Assembly (NCBI GenBank): GCA_035249175.1
Contig: DATFGT010000116.1
Span: 1-64,000 of the forward strand
Origin: 66-474 sp035249175
GTDB taxonomy: Bacteria > Pseudomonadota > Gammaproteobacteria > Xanthomonadales > Rhodanobacteraceae
Length of the DNA stretch: 64,000 nucleotides
Direction: 5' to 3'
In this document: piece after piece, positions 43,192 through 51,552 of the stretch
Numbering within the stretch: the stretch's first letter is position 1
Layout: the number at the start of each line of letters is the position of its first letter
Program-made: the position numbers and the translations under genes
The notes under the pieces: model-generated
Told to the model about the DNA's origin: nothing
What the model saw: only the letters and a program-made list of their open reading frames with translations
Database searches by the model: none

Positions 43192-43869
43192 GTGATCCGT
43201 TTCGAATCCGTCAGCAAACGTTATCCCGAAGGCCGCGAAGCGCTGATCGACCTGACGTTCAAGGTCGATGTCGGCGAGATGTTGTTCGTCACCGGTCACT
43301 CCGGTGCGGGCAAGACCACCTTGTTGAAATTGATCGCGCTGATCGAACGCGCGAGCCACGGGGCGATCGAAGTGCATGGTCGTGATCTTGCGAAACTCAA
43401 GCATCGCGACATTCCGCGCCTGCGTCGCGATATCGGCATGGTGTTCCAGGATCACCGGTTGCTGATGGATCGCAGCGTTGCCGACAACGTCGCGCTGCCG
43501 CTGGTGATCGCGGGCATCCCGCGCGAGGAACGCGCCAGGCGTGTGCGCGGTGCGCTGGAAAAAGTCGGATTGCAGGGGCGCGGCAAGGATGCGCCGGCTG
43601 GCCTTTCCACCGGCGAGCAGCAACGGGTCGGCATTGCGCGCGCGATCGTGGGGCGCCCCGCGCTGATCATCGCGGATGAACCCACCGGCAATCTCGATCC
43701 GCAATTGTCCGAGGAAATCATGCAGTTGTTCGTGGCCCTCAGGCAGACCGGCATCACCATCCTGATCGCGAGCCACGACCTGCCGTTGCTGAAGCGCATG
43801 AAGCAGCGCGTGGTGGTGCTCGACCACGGGCACATGATCGACGACGTGCCGGCGAGCCAGGTCGCATGA
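43192..43869 (+). CDS. ftsE: Cell-division ABC transporter ATPase FtsE
   Basis: About 225 residues. Walker A is GHSGAGKTTLL (K41), the ABC signature LSTGEQQRVGIARAI, Walker B ALIIADEPTGNLD and the switch histidine is in ASHDLPLL. With FtsX it links cytoplasmic ATP hydrolysis to activation of periplasmic septal amidases. GTG 43192 gives MIRFESVSKRYPEG, the usual FtsE start. It overlaps ftsX by 4 bases. Confidence 0.95.
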   Translation: MIRFESVSKRYPEGREALIDLTFKVDVGEMLFVTGHSGAGKTTLLKLIALIERASHGAIEVHGRDLAKLKHRDIPRLRRDIGMVFQDHRLLMDRSVADNVALPLVIAGIPREERARRVRGALEKVGLQGRGKDAPAGLSTGEQQRVGIARAIVGRPALIIADEPTGNLDPQLSEEIMQLFVALRQTGITILIASHDLPLLKRMKQRVVVLDHGHMIDDVPASQVA

Positions 43870-44819
43870 ATGCGCGCGCCGCGATGGGCGGTACGGTCCG
43901 TCACTCACGGGTGGCGATGTGGCGGCGGCAGCATGCGTGGTGCGTGCGCGACAGCTTGCGGCAGTTGGCGCGGCGGCCGCTCGGCACTGCCTTGACGATC
44001 GCGGTGATGGGTCTGGCACTGGCGCTGCCGCTGGCTTTCTATTTGTTGCTGACCAACGTGCAACATCTCGCGACGGCGTTGGGTGATTCGCAGTCGGTCA
44101 GTGTGTTCCTCAAATCCAGCATCGTGAGCGATGGCGCGGAAAAACTGGCCGGGAGTTTGCGCGCGCGTGCCGACGTGGGTGGAGTAACCGTGCGCACTCC
44201 GCAACAGGGTCTCGCGGAGCTTGCCGCGATGCAGGGCTTCGGCGATGCGATCAACTCGTTGCCGGACAATCCGCTGCCGTTCGTGCTGCTGGTTGAACCG
44301 CGTGCCGGTGCGGACCGCACGCAGGTCGAGAAGATGGTCGCGGCCGTACGAGCCTTGCCCGCAGTCGATCTGGTGCAGGACAACGGTCAATGGCGTGCAC
44401 GACTGGATGCCCTGATTGCGCTGGGACGCCGCATCACGCTGCTGCTGGGCGTGTTGCTCGGCGCGGCCGCGGTGCTGGTGATCGGGAACACCGTGCGGCT
44501 GGATCTGCGCAGCCGCGCCGACGAAATCGCGGTGCAGCGATTGATCGGTGCCAGCGCATCGTTCGTGCGCCGGCCATACCTCTATGAAGGCGTGTGGTAC
44601 GGGTTTGCGGCCGGGATCGTCGCGGTGCTGCTGGTGTTGCTGCTGGAAGTGGTGCTGGTTGCGCCGGTGCGTGACCTGATCGTCAGTTACGCGGGTCGCC
44701 TGCACTTCGGCGGCCTGTCCTGGGTTACCTTCGTGATCGCGCTCGCCATCGCGGTCGCGCTCGGATGGTTGGGCGCATGGATCGCAAGTGGCCGGCATCT
44801 GGCGCACCTGCGGCCGTAA
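43866..44819 (+). CDS. ftsX: Cell-division protein FtsX
   Basis: 317 residues with four membrane helices. One helix follows a basic N-terminal region (AVMGLALALPLAFYLLLTNV), then a periplasmic loop of about 130 residues, then three helices (ITLLLGVLLGAAAVLVIGNT, then WYGFAAGIVAVLLVLLLEVV, then WVTFVIALAIAVALGWLGAW). The LRSRADEIAVQRLIGASASF motif before the third helix is the FtsX/permease signature. ATG 43866 overlaps the ftsE stop. Confidence 0.94.
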   Translation: MNARAAMGGTVRHSRVAMWRRQHAWCVRDSLRQLARRPLGTALTIAVMGLALALPLAFYLLLTNVQHLATALGDSQSVSVFLKSSIVSDGAEKLAGSLRARADVGGVTVRTPQQGLAELAAMQGFGDAINSLPDNPLPFVLLVEPRAGADRTQVEKMVAAVRALPAVDLVQDNGQWRARLDALIALGRRITLLLGVLLGAAAVLVIGNTVRLDLRSRADEIAVQRLIGASASFVRRPYLYEGVWYGFAAGIVAVLLVLLLEVVLVAPVRDLIVSYAGRLHFGGLSWVTFVIALAIAVALGWLGAWIASGRHLAHLRP

Positions 44820-44835
44820 ACGCACAAGTTCAGCC

Positions 44836-45663
44836 ATGAACGACGTTCTTCGCCACATCGCCAGCGACAATCCGCGCGTGATGGTGGTGGACGGTTCAAA
44901 GGTAGCGCGCACCCTGATTGCCCGGGTGCTGGAACAACAGCTTCCGGGCGCGAGCGTGATTGCCTGCGCCAGCGGGGCCGACGCCAAGCAGGCTTTGCAC
45001 GATGGCGTGGTGGATCTGGTGACCACCGCGTTGCGTCTGCCCGACATGGATGGCGCGGCGCTGGCGAATTACGTGCGCGAACAGGCGCCGCAAGCCTATA
45101 TCCCGATCGTCGCCGTTTCGGGCGATGTGCAGGAGCGCTTGCAGAACCGCGAAATCGGCGACGCGATCACCGACTATTTCGACAAGGCCGCCGGTTACGC
45201 GGCGCTCGCTGACTTCATCCGCGGTTACGTGGCGCCGGTGGAACATGCGGAAGGCGTGGTGCTGTATGTCGAGGACAGCCGCGTGGTCGCGCTGGCGACG
45301 CGCCGCATCATGGAGCGCTACGGTCTCACCGTGCACCTTGCAGGCAGCGCCGAGGAAGCGGTGGAATTTCTCGGCGCGGCGCAGGATCGCGGCGAAACCG
45401 GTGCCGACATGGTGCTGACCGACGTCAGTCTGAAGGGCGAAATGTCGGGAGGCGATTTGCTGGAATGGATCCGGTTCGACCTGGATCTCGGCAAGGGCCG
45501 GTTGCCGGTGCTGGTGATGACAGGCGACGAGAATCCCGTCAATCAGGCGGCACTTCTGAAAGCGGGCGCCAACGACCTGGTCGAAAAACCCGTCGAGGAA
45601 CGTCTGCTGATGACGAAGCTGTTGTTCCAGTTGCGCGTATCCCAGCGGGGCGCTCATCCATGA
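44836..45663 (+). CDS. Response regulator with two receiver domains, the first degenerate
   Basis: About 275 residues with no output domain. The second receiver (about 138-270) is canonical: E146/D147, phospho-acceptor D196 in MVLTDVSLKGEMSGG, the conserved Thr in VLVMTGDENP, and K251 in VEKPVEE. The first (about 10-130) keeps the fold (RVMVVDGSKVARTLIARVL, IPIVAVSGD) but has Ala at residue 65 where the phospho-aspartate should be (LVTTALRLPDMDG), and only one acidic residue in the first loop. It is therefore a probable pseudo-receiver fused to a true receiver. It follows ftsX by 16 bases; partner kinase unknown. Confidence 0.85.
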   Translation: MNDVLRHIASDNPRVMVVDGSKVARTLIARVLEQQLPGASVIACASGADAKQALHDGVVDLVTTALRLPDMDGAALANYVREQAPQAYIPIVAVSGDVQERLQNREIGDAITDYFDKAAGYAALADFIRGYVAPVEHAEGVVLYVEDSRVVALATRRIMERYGLTVHLAGSAEEAVEFLGAAQDRGETGADMVLTDVSLKGEMSGGDLLEWIRFDLDLGKGRLPVLVMTGDENPVNQAALLKAGANDLVEKPVEERLLMTKLLFQLRVSQRGAHP

Positions 45664-45777
45664 TCGCTGCGTCGCTGGATGGGTCGGCAAGCGACAGTGT
45701 TTGAGGCTCGTGGAGACCAGAACGGCCATCCGCCGCCTGACTTTTCACGACAGCCGCTTCGCGAGGAGTGCCCTTTG

Positions 45778-46518
45778 GTGACAGACGAACGTTTGAAACT
45801 CGAGCCCTCGTGGAAGGTGCGGGTAGGCGATCATTTCGATCGTCCGGACATGCACGCGTTGAGCGAGTTCCTGCGCGCCGAGAAGCGCGCGGGCAAGCGC
45901 ATCTACCCGCCCGGTCCGCAAATCTTCGCCGCGCTGGATGCCACGCCGTTTGACGCGGTGAAGGTGGTGATCCTGGGACAGGACCCGTATCACGGTCCGG
46001 GTCAGGCGCACGGTCTGTGCTTTTCGGTGCAACCGGGGGTGCCGGTGCCTCCCTCGTTGCAGAACATCTTCGCGGAAATCCGGAACGACCTCGGTATTGC
46101 GCCGCCGGATCATGGTTGCCTCACGCCGTGGGCGCGACGCGGTGTGTTGCTGCTCAACTCCGTGCTCACCGTTCAGGCCGGCAACCCCGGTTCACACCAA
46201 GGCAAGGGTTGGGAAGGGTTCACGGACCGGGTGATCGACGAGCTGAACCGCAACCGTGAAGGACTCGTCTTCCTGCTGTGGGGTTCCTACGCGCAGGCCA
46301 AGGGCCGGCTGATCGACACCCGTCGCCATTGCGTCCTGAAAGCGCCGCACCCATCTCCTTTATCCGCGCACCGCGGGTTCTTGGGATGTCGGCACTTCTC
46401 GAAGGCCAATCAATATCTTGAGGCCGCCGGGCGAGCGCCGATCGACTGGTCATTGCCGCCCCGCAAAAGCCTGCCGGGGGGCGGAGCGAGCGGCCTTCCG
46501 GCTGCGTTGGAACGATGA
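45778..46518 (+). CDS. ung: Uracil-DNA glycosylase
   Basis: About 246 residues, family 1 UDG. The catalytic motif is VILGQDPYHGPGQAHGLCFS with D69, and the uracil-recognition and leucine-loop motif is HPSPLSAHRGFLGCRHFSKA. It excises uracil from DNA. GTG 45778 has GAGGAG 9 bases upstream. The C-terminal tail is about 15 residues longer than the E. coli enzyme and Gly/Pro-rich. Confidence 0.96.
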   Translation: MTDERLKLEPSWKVRVGDHFDRPDMHALSEFLRAEKRAGKRIYPPGPQIFAALDATPFDAVKVVILGQDPYHGPGQAHGLCFSVQPGVPVPPSLQNIFAEIRNDLGIAPPDHGCLTPWARRGVLLLNSVLTVQAGNPGSHQGKGWEGFTDRVIDELNRNREGLVFLLWGSYAQAKGRLIDTRRHCVLKAPHPSPLSAHRGFLGCRHFSKANQYLEAAGRAPIDWSLPPRKSLPGGGASGLPAALER

Positions 46519-46529
46519 TGTGCGGCCTC

Positions 46530-46557
46530 TTGCAATTCCTGAACTCGTCGGTATAAT
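46530..46557 (+). promoter_or_regulatory. Sigma-70 promoter of rpoH
   Basis: TTGCAA (46530-46535), a 16-base spacer, TATAAT (46552-46557). It is the best -10/-35 pair in the ung-rpoH gap. Predicted transcription start near 46564, giving a leader of about 110 bases that contains the CIRCE-like element. Confidence 0.7.
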
Positions 46558-46624
46558 TTCATCCATCACCCTCATGGCGAAGCCGGTTCCGAGCCCGGAG
46601 CCGCGCGGGAACCTTCACGAGGGC

Positions 46625-46651
46625 TTGGCACTCGAATATTTAGAGTGCCAA
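46625..46651. promoter_or_regulatory. CIRCE-like HrcA operator in the rpoH leader
   Basis: TTGGCACTC, a 9-base spacer, GAGTGCCAA: a perfect 9-bp inverted repeat with N9. The CIRCE consensus is TTAGCACTC-N9-GAGTGCTAA; only one symmetric position differs. It is 23 bases before the rpoH ATG and downstream of the predicted promoter, the usual position for HrcA repression. Confidence 0.8.
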
Positions 46652-46674
46652 TACAGACGAGTGGGGTACATAGG

Positions 46675-47532
46675 ATGAGCGAAGCTTTGGTCGCCAACAA
46701 CTTGCCGATTCCCAGTGTCGTCGGCAGCCTTGATGCCTATATTGGTGCGGTGCACCGGATTCCCGTGCTCGCCGCAGATGAGGAACAGCAACTCGCACAC
46801 CGCTACCGCGATGATGAAGATCTCGATGCGGCCCGCAAGCTGGTGATGTCGCACCTCCGTTTCGTGGTGCACGTCGCGCGTGGTTATTCCGGCTACGGCC
46901 TGCAGATGTCGGACTTGATCCAGGAAGGCAACATCGGCCTGATGAAGGCCGTCAAGCGCTTCGATCCCGATCACGGCGTGCGCCTAGTCAGTTTTGCGGT
47001 GCATTGGATTCGCGCGGAGATGCACGAATTCATCCTGCGCAACTGGCGCATCGTCAAGGTCGCCACCACCAAGGCGCAGCGCAAGCTGTTTTTCAACCTG
47101 CGCAAATCCAAGAAACGCCTCGGCTGGATGAACCTGCAAGAGGTACGCCAGGTCGCCAAGGATCTTGGGGTGCCCGAAGCCACCGTGCTGGAAATGGAAT
47201 CGCGCCTGTCCGGCCGCGACATCGGCTTCGATGCGCCCACCGACACCGACGACGATGGTCCACCTGCACCGGTGGCATATCTTGAGGACCATGGCGCCGA
47301 CCCGTACCTGCAACTGGCCGATGCCGACCAGGAAGAACATCAGCTCGACACCTTGCAGCATGCGCTTGCCAAACTGGACGATCGCACCCGCGACATCATC
47401 CGTCGTCGCTGGTTGGTCGAGGACAAGGCCACACTGCAGGATCTCGCCAACGACTACGGCGTGTCGGCCGAGCGCATCCGTCAGCTCGAAGCGAATGCGA
47501 TGAAGAAGATGCGGGGCGCCTTTGCGGCGTAA
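46675..47532 (+). CDS. rpoH: Heat-shock sigma factor sigma-32
   Basis: About 285 residues. Region 2 reads VMSHLRFVVHVARGYSGYGL, MSDLIQEGNIGLMKAVKRFD and SFAVHWIRAEMHEFILRNWR. The RpoH box QRKLFFNLR (135-143) distinguishes sigma-32 from other sigma factors. Region 4 ends LANDYGVSAERIRQLEANAM. ATG 46675 follows an AGGA-like site. A sigma-70 promoter and a CIRCE-like operator precede it. The order ftsE-ftsX-(...)-rpoH is a conserved gammaproteobacterial neighbourhood. Confidence 0.96.
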   Translation: MSEALVANNLPIPSVVGSLDAYIGAVHRIPVLAADEEQQLAHRYRDDEDLDAARKLVMSHLRFVVHVARGYSGYGLQMSDLIQEGNIGLMKAVKRFDPDHGVRLVSFAVHWIRAEMHEFILRNWRIVKVATTKAQRKLFFNLRKSKKRLGWMNLQEVRQVAKDLGVPEATVLEMESRLSGRDIGFDAPTDTDDDGPPAPVAYLEDHGADPYLQLADADQEEHQLDTLQHALAKLDDRTRDIIRRRWLVEDKATLQDLANDYGVSAERIRQLEANAMKKMRGAFAA

Positions 47533-47534
47533 AA

Positions 47535-47610
47535 GAAACGGGGTCAGGTTCACTTTTGCTGGAGCTCGGTGACTTCCACCGAGCGTAAAAAGTGAACCTG
47601 ACCCCGTTTC
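47535..47610. repeat. Long perfect inverted repeat (MITE/REP-like, possible terminator) between rpoH and priA
   Basis: Outer arms of 23 bases are perfectly complementary (left begins GAAACGGGGTCAGG and ends CACTTTT at 47557; right is 47588-47610). An inner 8-bp hairpin GCTCGGTG/CACCGAGC with a 5-base loop lies at 47564-47584. The right arm runs into the priA stop codon. The nested palindrome looks like a miniature mobile repeat that now serves as the bidirectional terminator for the convergent genes. Confidence 0.8.
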
Positions 47611-49843
47611 AATACAAATCCACCGGATCGATATCGATCGACCAGCGCAGGCCGCGCGGTTGGGGCAGCGCTTGCAATTGCGGCAGCCATGCTGCAATCG
47701 CCTGACGCAGCGACGCGCGCTGCGCGGACTCCAGCAGCAGTTGTGCGCGGTGACGACCGGCGCGCAGCGGCATCGGCGCCGCGAATGGGCCATTGACCCG
47801 TACGGTGCGCCTGCGGTGCAGCGCATCGGTACCTGTGACCTCAGGATCGGGGGCAAGCGCATCCCGCGCGGCCGCCATGAAGCCCTCCAGCACGTTGCGC
47901 CGGGTGCACTCGGCACGCAGCAACGCGAGGTGCGTGAACGGCGGGAGGTTTGACGCCAGGCGCTCGCCGAGCTGGAGCGCCGCCGCGGCGTCATAGCCGC
48001 CCTTCAGCAACGTCGTCAGCAGGGGGTGTTCGGGCTCGTGGGTCTGCAGCCACACCGCACCAGGCTTGTCGGCACGGCCCGCGCGACCGGCGACCTGCAC
48101 GATCAATTGTGCCAGCCGTTCGCCCGAACGGAAATCCGCGCTGTGCAGGCCCTCGTCCACGCCCACGATCGCGACGGTGGTGAGATTCGGCAGGTCGTGG
48201 CCTTTTGCGAGGATCTGCGTGCCGACCAGGATCGCGGGCTTTCCGTCCGCGAGCCGGTCGAGCACTTTCGCGAAGGCGTTGCGCTGGCGCGTGCTCTCGC
48301 GATCGATGCGCAACACGGGAACGGCGGGATACCGCGCGGCCAGCGCCTCCTCCAGGCGTTCGGTGCCTTGGCCTTGCGGAATCAGTGCGGGGGCGCGGCA
48401 GTTCGGACACGCTTCCGGTGCACGTTCGCTGTGCCCGCAATGATGGCAAAGCAGTTGCCGCCGCCCGTGGTAAAGCGTCAGCGGCTTTTCGCAAAGCGGA
48501 CACGCCGCGTGCCAACCGCACGCGTGGCACAGCAGCACCGGCGCGTAGCCGCGACGGTTCTTGAACACCAGCGCCTGTTCGCCACGCGCGACGGTGGCGT
48601 CCAGCGCGCCCAGCAATGCGGGGGACAGGCCGTTGGCGAGTTTCAGACCGCGCAGATCCAGCACGTGCACGGGCGAGGGCGGCCGTGCACGCGCGCGATG
48701 GTGCAGGCGCACGCGCGTATAGCGCCCGGCCTCCACGTTGGCCAGCGTTTCCAGCGAAGGCGTGGCGCTGCCCAGCACGATCGGCAGGCCCAGCGATTGC
48801 GCGCGCATCAGCGCGAAGTCGCGCGCGTGATAGCGAAAACCTTCCTGCTGCTTGTAAGAGGTGTCGTGTTCCTCGTCCACCACGATCAGGCCGGCGCATG
48901 GCAAAGGCGCGAATACTGCTGAACGCGTGCCCAGCACGATCGCCGCTTCGCCTGAACGGGCGTCCAGCCAGGCGCGCGCCCGTTCGCCTTCGGCGAGATT
49001 GGAGTGCAGCACCGCAATGCGGGCATCGAAGCGCGCGCGCAAACGGTGCAACGCCTGCGGCACCAACCCGATTTCCGGCACCAACCAAAGTGCTTGACGA
49101 CCCTGCTCCAGCACGCGTTCGGTGAGGCGCAGGTAGATTTCCGTCTTGCCGCTGGCGGTGACGCCTTGCAGCAGGAACGGATGAAAGCCCTCGCCGGCCG
49201 ACAGCAAGGTTGCCAGCGCGTCGGCTTGTTCGTCGTTCAGCACGGGGGCCGCGCCGTCGCGCGCACGCGGCAGAGGGGTGGAAATTTTCGCGCGCTCGAC
49301 CAATCCCGCCGCGGCCAGTCGTCGTGCCGCCGCGCGCCAGCCCGGCAGCAGCGTATCCAGTTCGCTGGCGGACAACGTGGCGTCGCCCAGCATCTCCAGC
49401 AACGCAGCGGAGCCGCGGCGGCGCGTGCGTGCGTCACGGGCTGCAGCGCCCCCCGCCGTCGTCCGCCATGCCTCTTGGGCGAAGTCGGAGGGCGCGCGAC
49501 CTTCGCGCAATCCCAGCGGCAGCGCACCGGACATGACCTCGCCAATCGGTCCGCACCAATAATCCGCCGCGCGGCGCAGGTTCGCGAGCAGTTCGGCATC
49601 GAGCAACGGGTCATCGTCCAGTACCGCCTCGATCGGTTTCAGACGATCGGGGTTCATGTCGGATCCGGTCACGATGTCCACAACGATGCCCACGCGATGC
49701 GTGCGCCCGAATGGAACCCGCACGCGGCAGCCTGGCCTCAAGGCAAAGTCACCCGACAGGTAATCGAAAACCTGTGGCGTCGGTACCGGCAGCGCCACCT
49801 GCATAATGCTGGCGAGCGGAATCGATGGCGGCGCTTCGCTCAT
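47609..49843 (-). CDS. priA: Primosomal replication restart helicase PriA
   Basis: About 744 residues. The N-terminal DNA-binding domain begins VALPVPTPQVFDYL. Walker A is LLQGVTASGKTEIYLRL, and the DEAH-type motif is LIVVDEEHDTSYKQ, followed by GSATPSLETL. The zinc-binding insertion has paired cysteines (LLCHACGWHAACPLCEKPL then LLCHHCGHSERAPEACPNC). Later helicase motifs include VGTQILAKGHDLPNLTTVAI. It reloads the replicative helicase at stalled forks. ATG 49843 is used; GTG 49852 would add three residues. It converges on rpoH. Confidence 0.95.
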   Translation of the reverse strand: MSEAPPSIPLASIMQVALPVPTPQVFDYLSGDFALRPGCRVRVPFGRTHRVGIVVDIVTGSDMNPDRLKPIEAVLDDDPLLDAELLANLRRAADYWCGPIGEVMSGALPLGLREGRAPSDFAQEAWRTTAGGAAARDARTRRRGSAALLEMLGDATLSASELDTLLPGWRAAARRLAAAGLVERAKISTPLPRARDGAAPVLNDEQADALATLLSAGEGFHPFLLQGVTASGKTEIYLRLTERVLEQGRQALWLVPEIGLVPQALHRLRARFDARIAVLHSNLAEGERARAWLDARSGEAAIVLGTRSAVFAPLPCAGLIVVDEEHDTSYKQQEGFRYHARDFALMRAQSLGLPIVLGSATPSLETLANVEAGRYTRVRLHHRARARPPSPVHVLDLRGLKLANGLSPALLGALDATVARGEQALVFKNRRGYAPVLLCHACGWHAACPLCEKPLTLYHGRRQLLCHHCGHSERAPEACPNCRAPALIPQGQGTERLEEALAARYPAVPVLRIDRESTRQRNAFAKVLDRLADGKPAILVGTQILAKGHDLPNLTTVAIVGVDEGLHSADFRSGERLAQLIVQVAGRAGRADKPGAVWLQTHEPEHPLLTTLLKGGYDAAAALQLGERLASNLPPFTHLALLRAECTRRNVLEGFMAAARDALAPDPEVTGTDALHRRRTVRVNGPFAAPMPLRAGRHRAQLLLESAQRASLRQAIAAWLPQLQALPQPRGLRWSIDIDPVDLY

Positions 49844-49930
49844 GACTTGCACTGGCCCAACTTACGAGGGTTTGTTGTCACGGGATGCAGAAATGCGCGG
49901 TAAACCGGTGACACATGGAAGATTTTTCGC

Positions 49931-49953
49931 TTATCCACAATCGCTGTGGATAA
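49931..49953. promoter_or_regulatory. Two inverted perfect DnaA boxes upstream of priA
   Basis: TTATCCACA (49931-49939), 5 bases, TGTGGATAA (49945-49953). Both match the DnaA-box consensus TTATNCACA. The rest of the 49844-50165 gap has no gene but includes an AT-rich stretch at about 50023-50056. Confidence 0.6.
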
Positions 49954-50165
49954 GGTTGTGGAACACCGGCGAGCAAGCTTCGCCAAGGCTCGCCGGATCG
50001 GCCCGCCGCACGGGTTGGCGATATTTTCGACAGTTGTGTTTTTACCTTATTATTCAGGCACATGACTGTTCAAGCAGGATGAAAAAGGGGTAATCCCCCG
50101 TGGCTTCGACCGTGCGTGCCCGGATATTTGCGGCTGTGCACAACGGGTGGTGCGGGAGCGCGTGC

Positions 50166-50468
50166 TCACGCGGTTTTGAGCACCCCGCGCGTGGCTTTTA
50201 CGCGATCGCCGAACCGCGCAAGCCCCGCTTGCCGCATGCGCGGGGCGTGCTCGGCAAGGTAGCGCTGCCATGCGGCGCGATCCTGCAGTCGGTACTGCAC
50301 GCAAACGACCCACCGCCGGTCGGGCGGTGGCGGCTCGATGTACGTCAGGATTTCCACACCGATGAAGCCGGGCAGTGCCAGCATTTCGCGGACGTGTTCA
50401 TTCAGCCACGCCGTGTGTTCCTCACGCAGCGACACATCCATTTCGAGCTCGACGACGTACAGGATCAT
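50166..50468 (-). CDS. DUF4286-family protein
   Basis: 100 residues, beginning MILYVVELEMDVSLREEHTA and ending with RFGDRVKATRGVLKTA. It resembles the DUF4286 ferredoxin-like dimeric barrel family: WLNEHVREMLALPGFIGVEI and RRWVVCVQYRLQDRAAWQRY with YLAEHAPRMR. No function is known. ATG 50468 overlaps the DUF3667 gene stop by 4 bases, so the two are co-transcribed. The frame is open further upstream, but that part is a shadow of the neighbour. Confidence 0.8.
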   Translation of the reverse strand: MILYVVELEMDVSLREEHTAWLNEHVREMLALPGFIGVEILTYIEPPPPDRRWVVCVQYRLQDRAAWQRYLAEHAPRMRQAGLARFGDRVKATRGVLKTA

Positions 50469-51538
50469 GCGCCCGTCAAGCTGATCAACACGGCGAATAC
50501 CGAGCCGAATCCCATCATGATCAAGTAGCAGAAGCCAACCGACCAGTATTTCAGGTTGGTCATGAACCAGCCTTGCCGGTACACCCGCTTCTGCATCAGC
50601 CACAGGTACACGAACATCCAGATCCATGCGGCAGCGGTGATCAGGTACAGCGGAACCTTGAGCCAGGCGGCATGCGGCAGCAGCGTGTGGCGCAACACGG
50701 CGATGCCGACCAGCACCAGCATCGACAACATCAGGAACGCGTGGCTGTGCATGGCCACGATCAGGTGCTCCATGTACAGCCGCTTCTTGAAGATGTAGAA
50801 GATCTTGAGCAACAGCGCGAACAGCGGCAGCAGCAGGAACAACACGGTCGGTGCGGCGGAAAACAAACCCAGCGTGAACTTGCGGCGGGCGTTCTGCTTC
50901 TCGGCGAAGCTGCCCTCGTTCATCGCATGCAATTGCTGCTGGGCATTACCTATGGAGTCGTTCAGCCAGTCCACTGCCACGCCGGGCAACCAGGCCATCT
51001 TGAGCGGTTTAGTGTCGCGATTCCAGAGCACCTTGTCGTTGATAGAGATGTTGCCATGGGAAAAGGCACCGTCATCCGATGACACGGGGGCCGGCACCGC
51101 GTTCGGCGTCTGTGTCACCGAGACGGTCGGGCCGCTCGAGCCGGCGGAAATGCGCACGGCCTCCTTCGGCATGCTTGTGAAGCCGGAGCGCACCGTCAAC
51201 TGAATAGCGAAGAACGCCGCGATTGCAAGGAAGAACACCAGCCGGAACGGCGTCACGTAGCGCGCGCGCCGGCCGGCGAAGTAATCGAGCGTGAGTTTGC
51301 CGGGCTGCAGGTACAATGGCCCGATCGTGCGGAACAACCGCTCATCGACGTTCAGCACGCTGTCGGCGATGTCGGACATGACGCTGCCGAAATGCCGCAC
51401 CAGTCCCTGGATAGGCTGGCCGCACGCATAGCAATACTTGCCGTACAGCGGCGCGCCGCAGTTCTCGCATTGACCCAGCGATGCGACGGGCGGGGAGGTC
51501 GCGGATTCGGCAGGTTGCGTTGTTGTTTCGTGTGACAT
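50465..51538 (-). CDS. DUF3667 membrane protein with N-terminal zinc ribbon
   Basis: About 357 residues. A zinc-ribbon motif (CENCGAPLYGKYCYACGQ) at about 24-41 is followed by a conserved region with DSVLNVDERLFRTIGPLYLQ and GKLTLDYFAGRRARYVTPFR. About five membrane helices follow (one around 120, then four in the C-terminal 150 residues). A soluble, Ser/Thr/Pro-rich loop of about 120 residues lies between. This matches the DUF3667 family; role unknown. ATG 51538 has GGAAAG upstream. It diverges from the MATE gene by 14 bases. Confidence 0.82.
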   Translation of the reverse strand: MSHETTTQPAESATSPPVASLGQCENCGAPLYGKYCYACGQPIQGLVRHFGSVMSDIADSVLNVDERLFRTIGPLYLQPGKLTLDYFAGRRARYVTPFRLVFFLAIAAFFAIQLTVRSGFTSMPKEAVRISAGSSGPTVSVTQTPNAVPAPVSSDDGAFSHGNISINDKVLWNRDTKPLKMAWLPGVAVDWLNDSIGNAQQQLHAMNEGSFAEKQNARRKFTLGLFSAAPTVLFLLLPLFALLLKIFYIFKKRLYMEHLIVAMHSHAFLMLSMLVLVGIAVLRHTLLPHAAWLKVPLYLITAAAWIWMFVYLWLMQKRVYRQGWFMTNLKYWSVGFCYLIMMGFGSVFAVLISLTGA

Positions 51539-51552
51539 CGGGTCTTTCCGCA

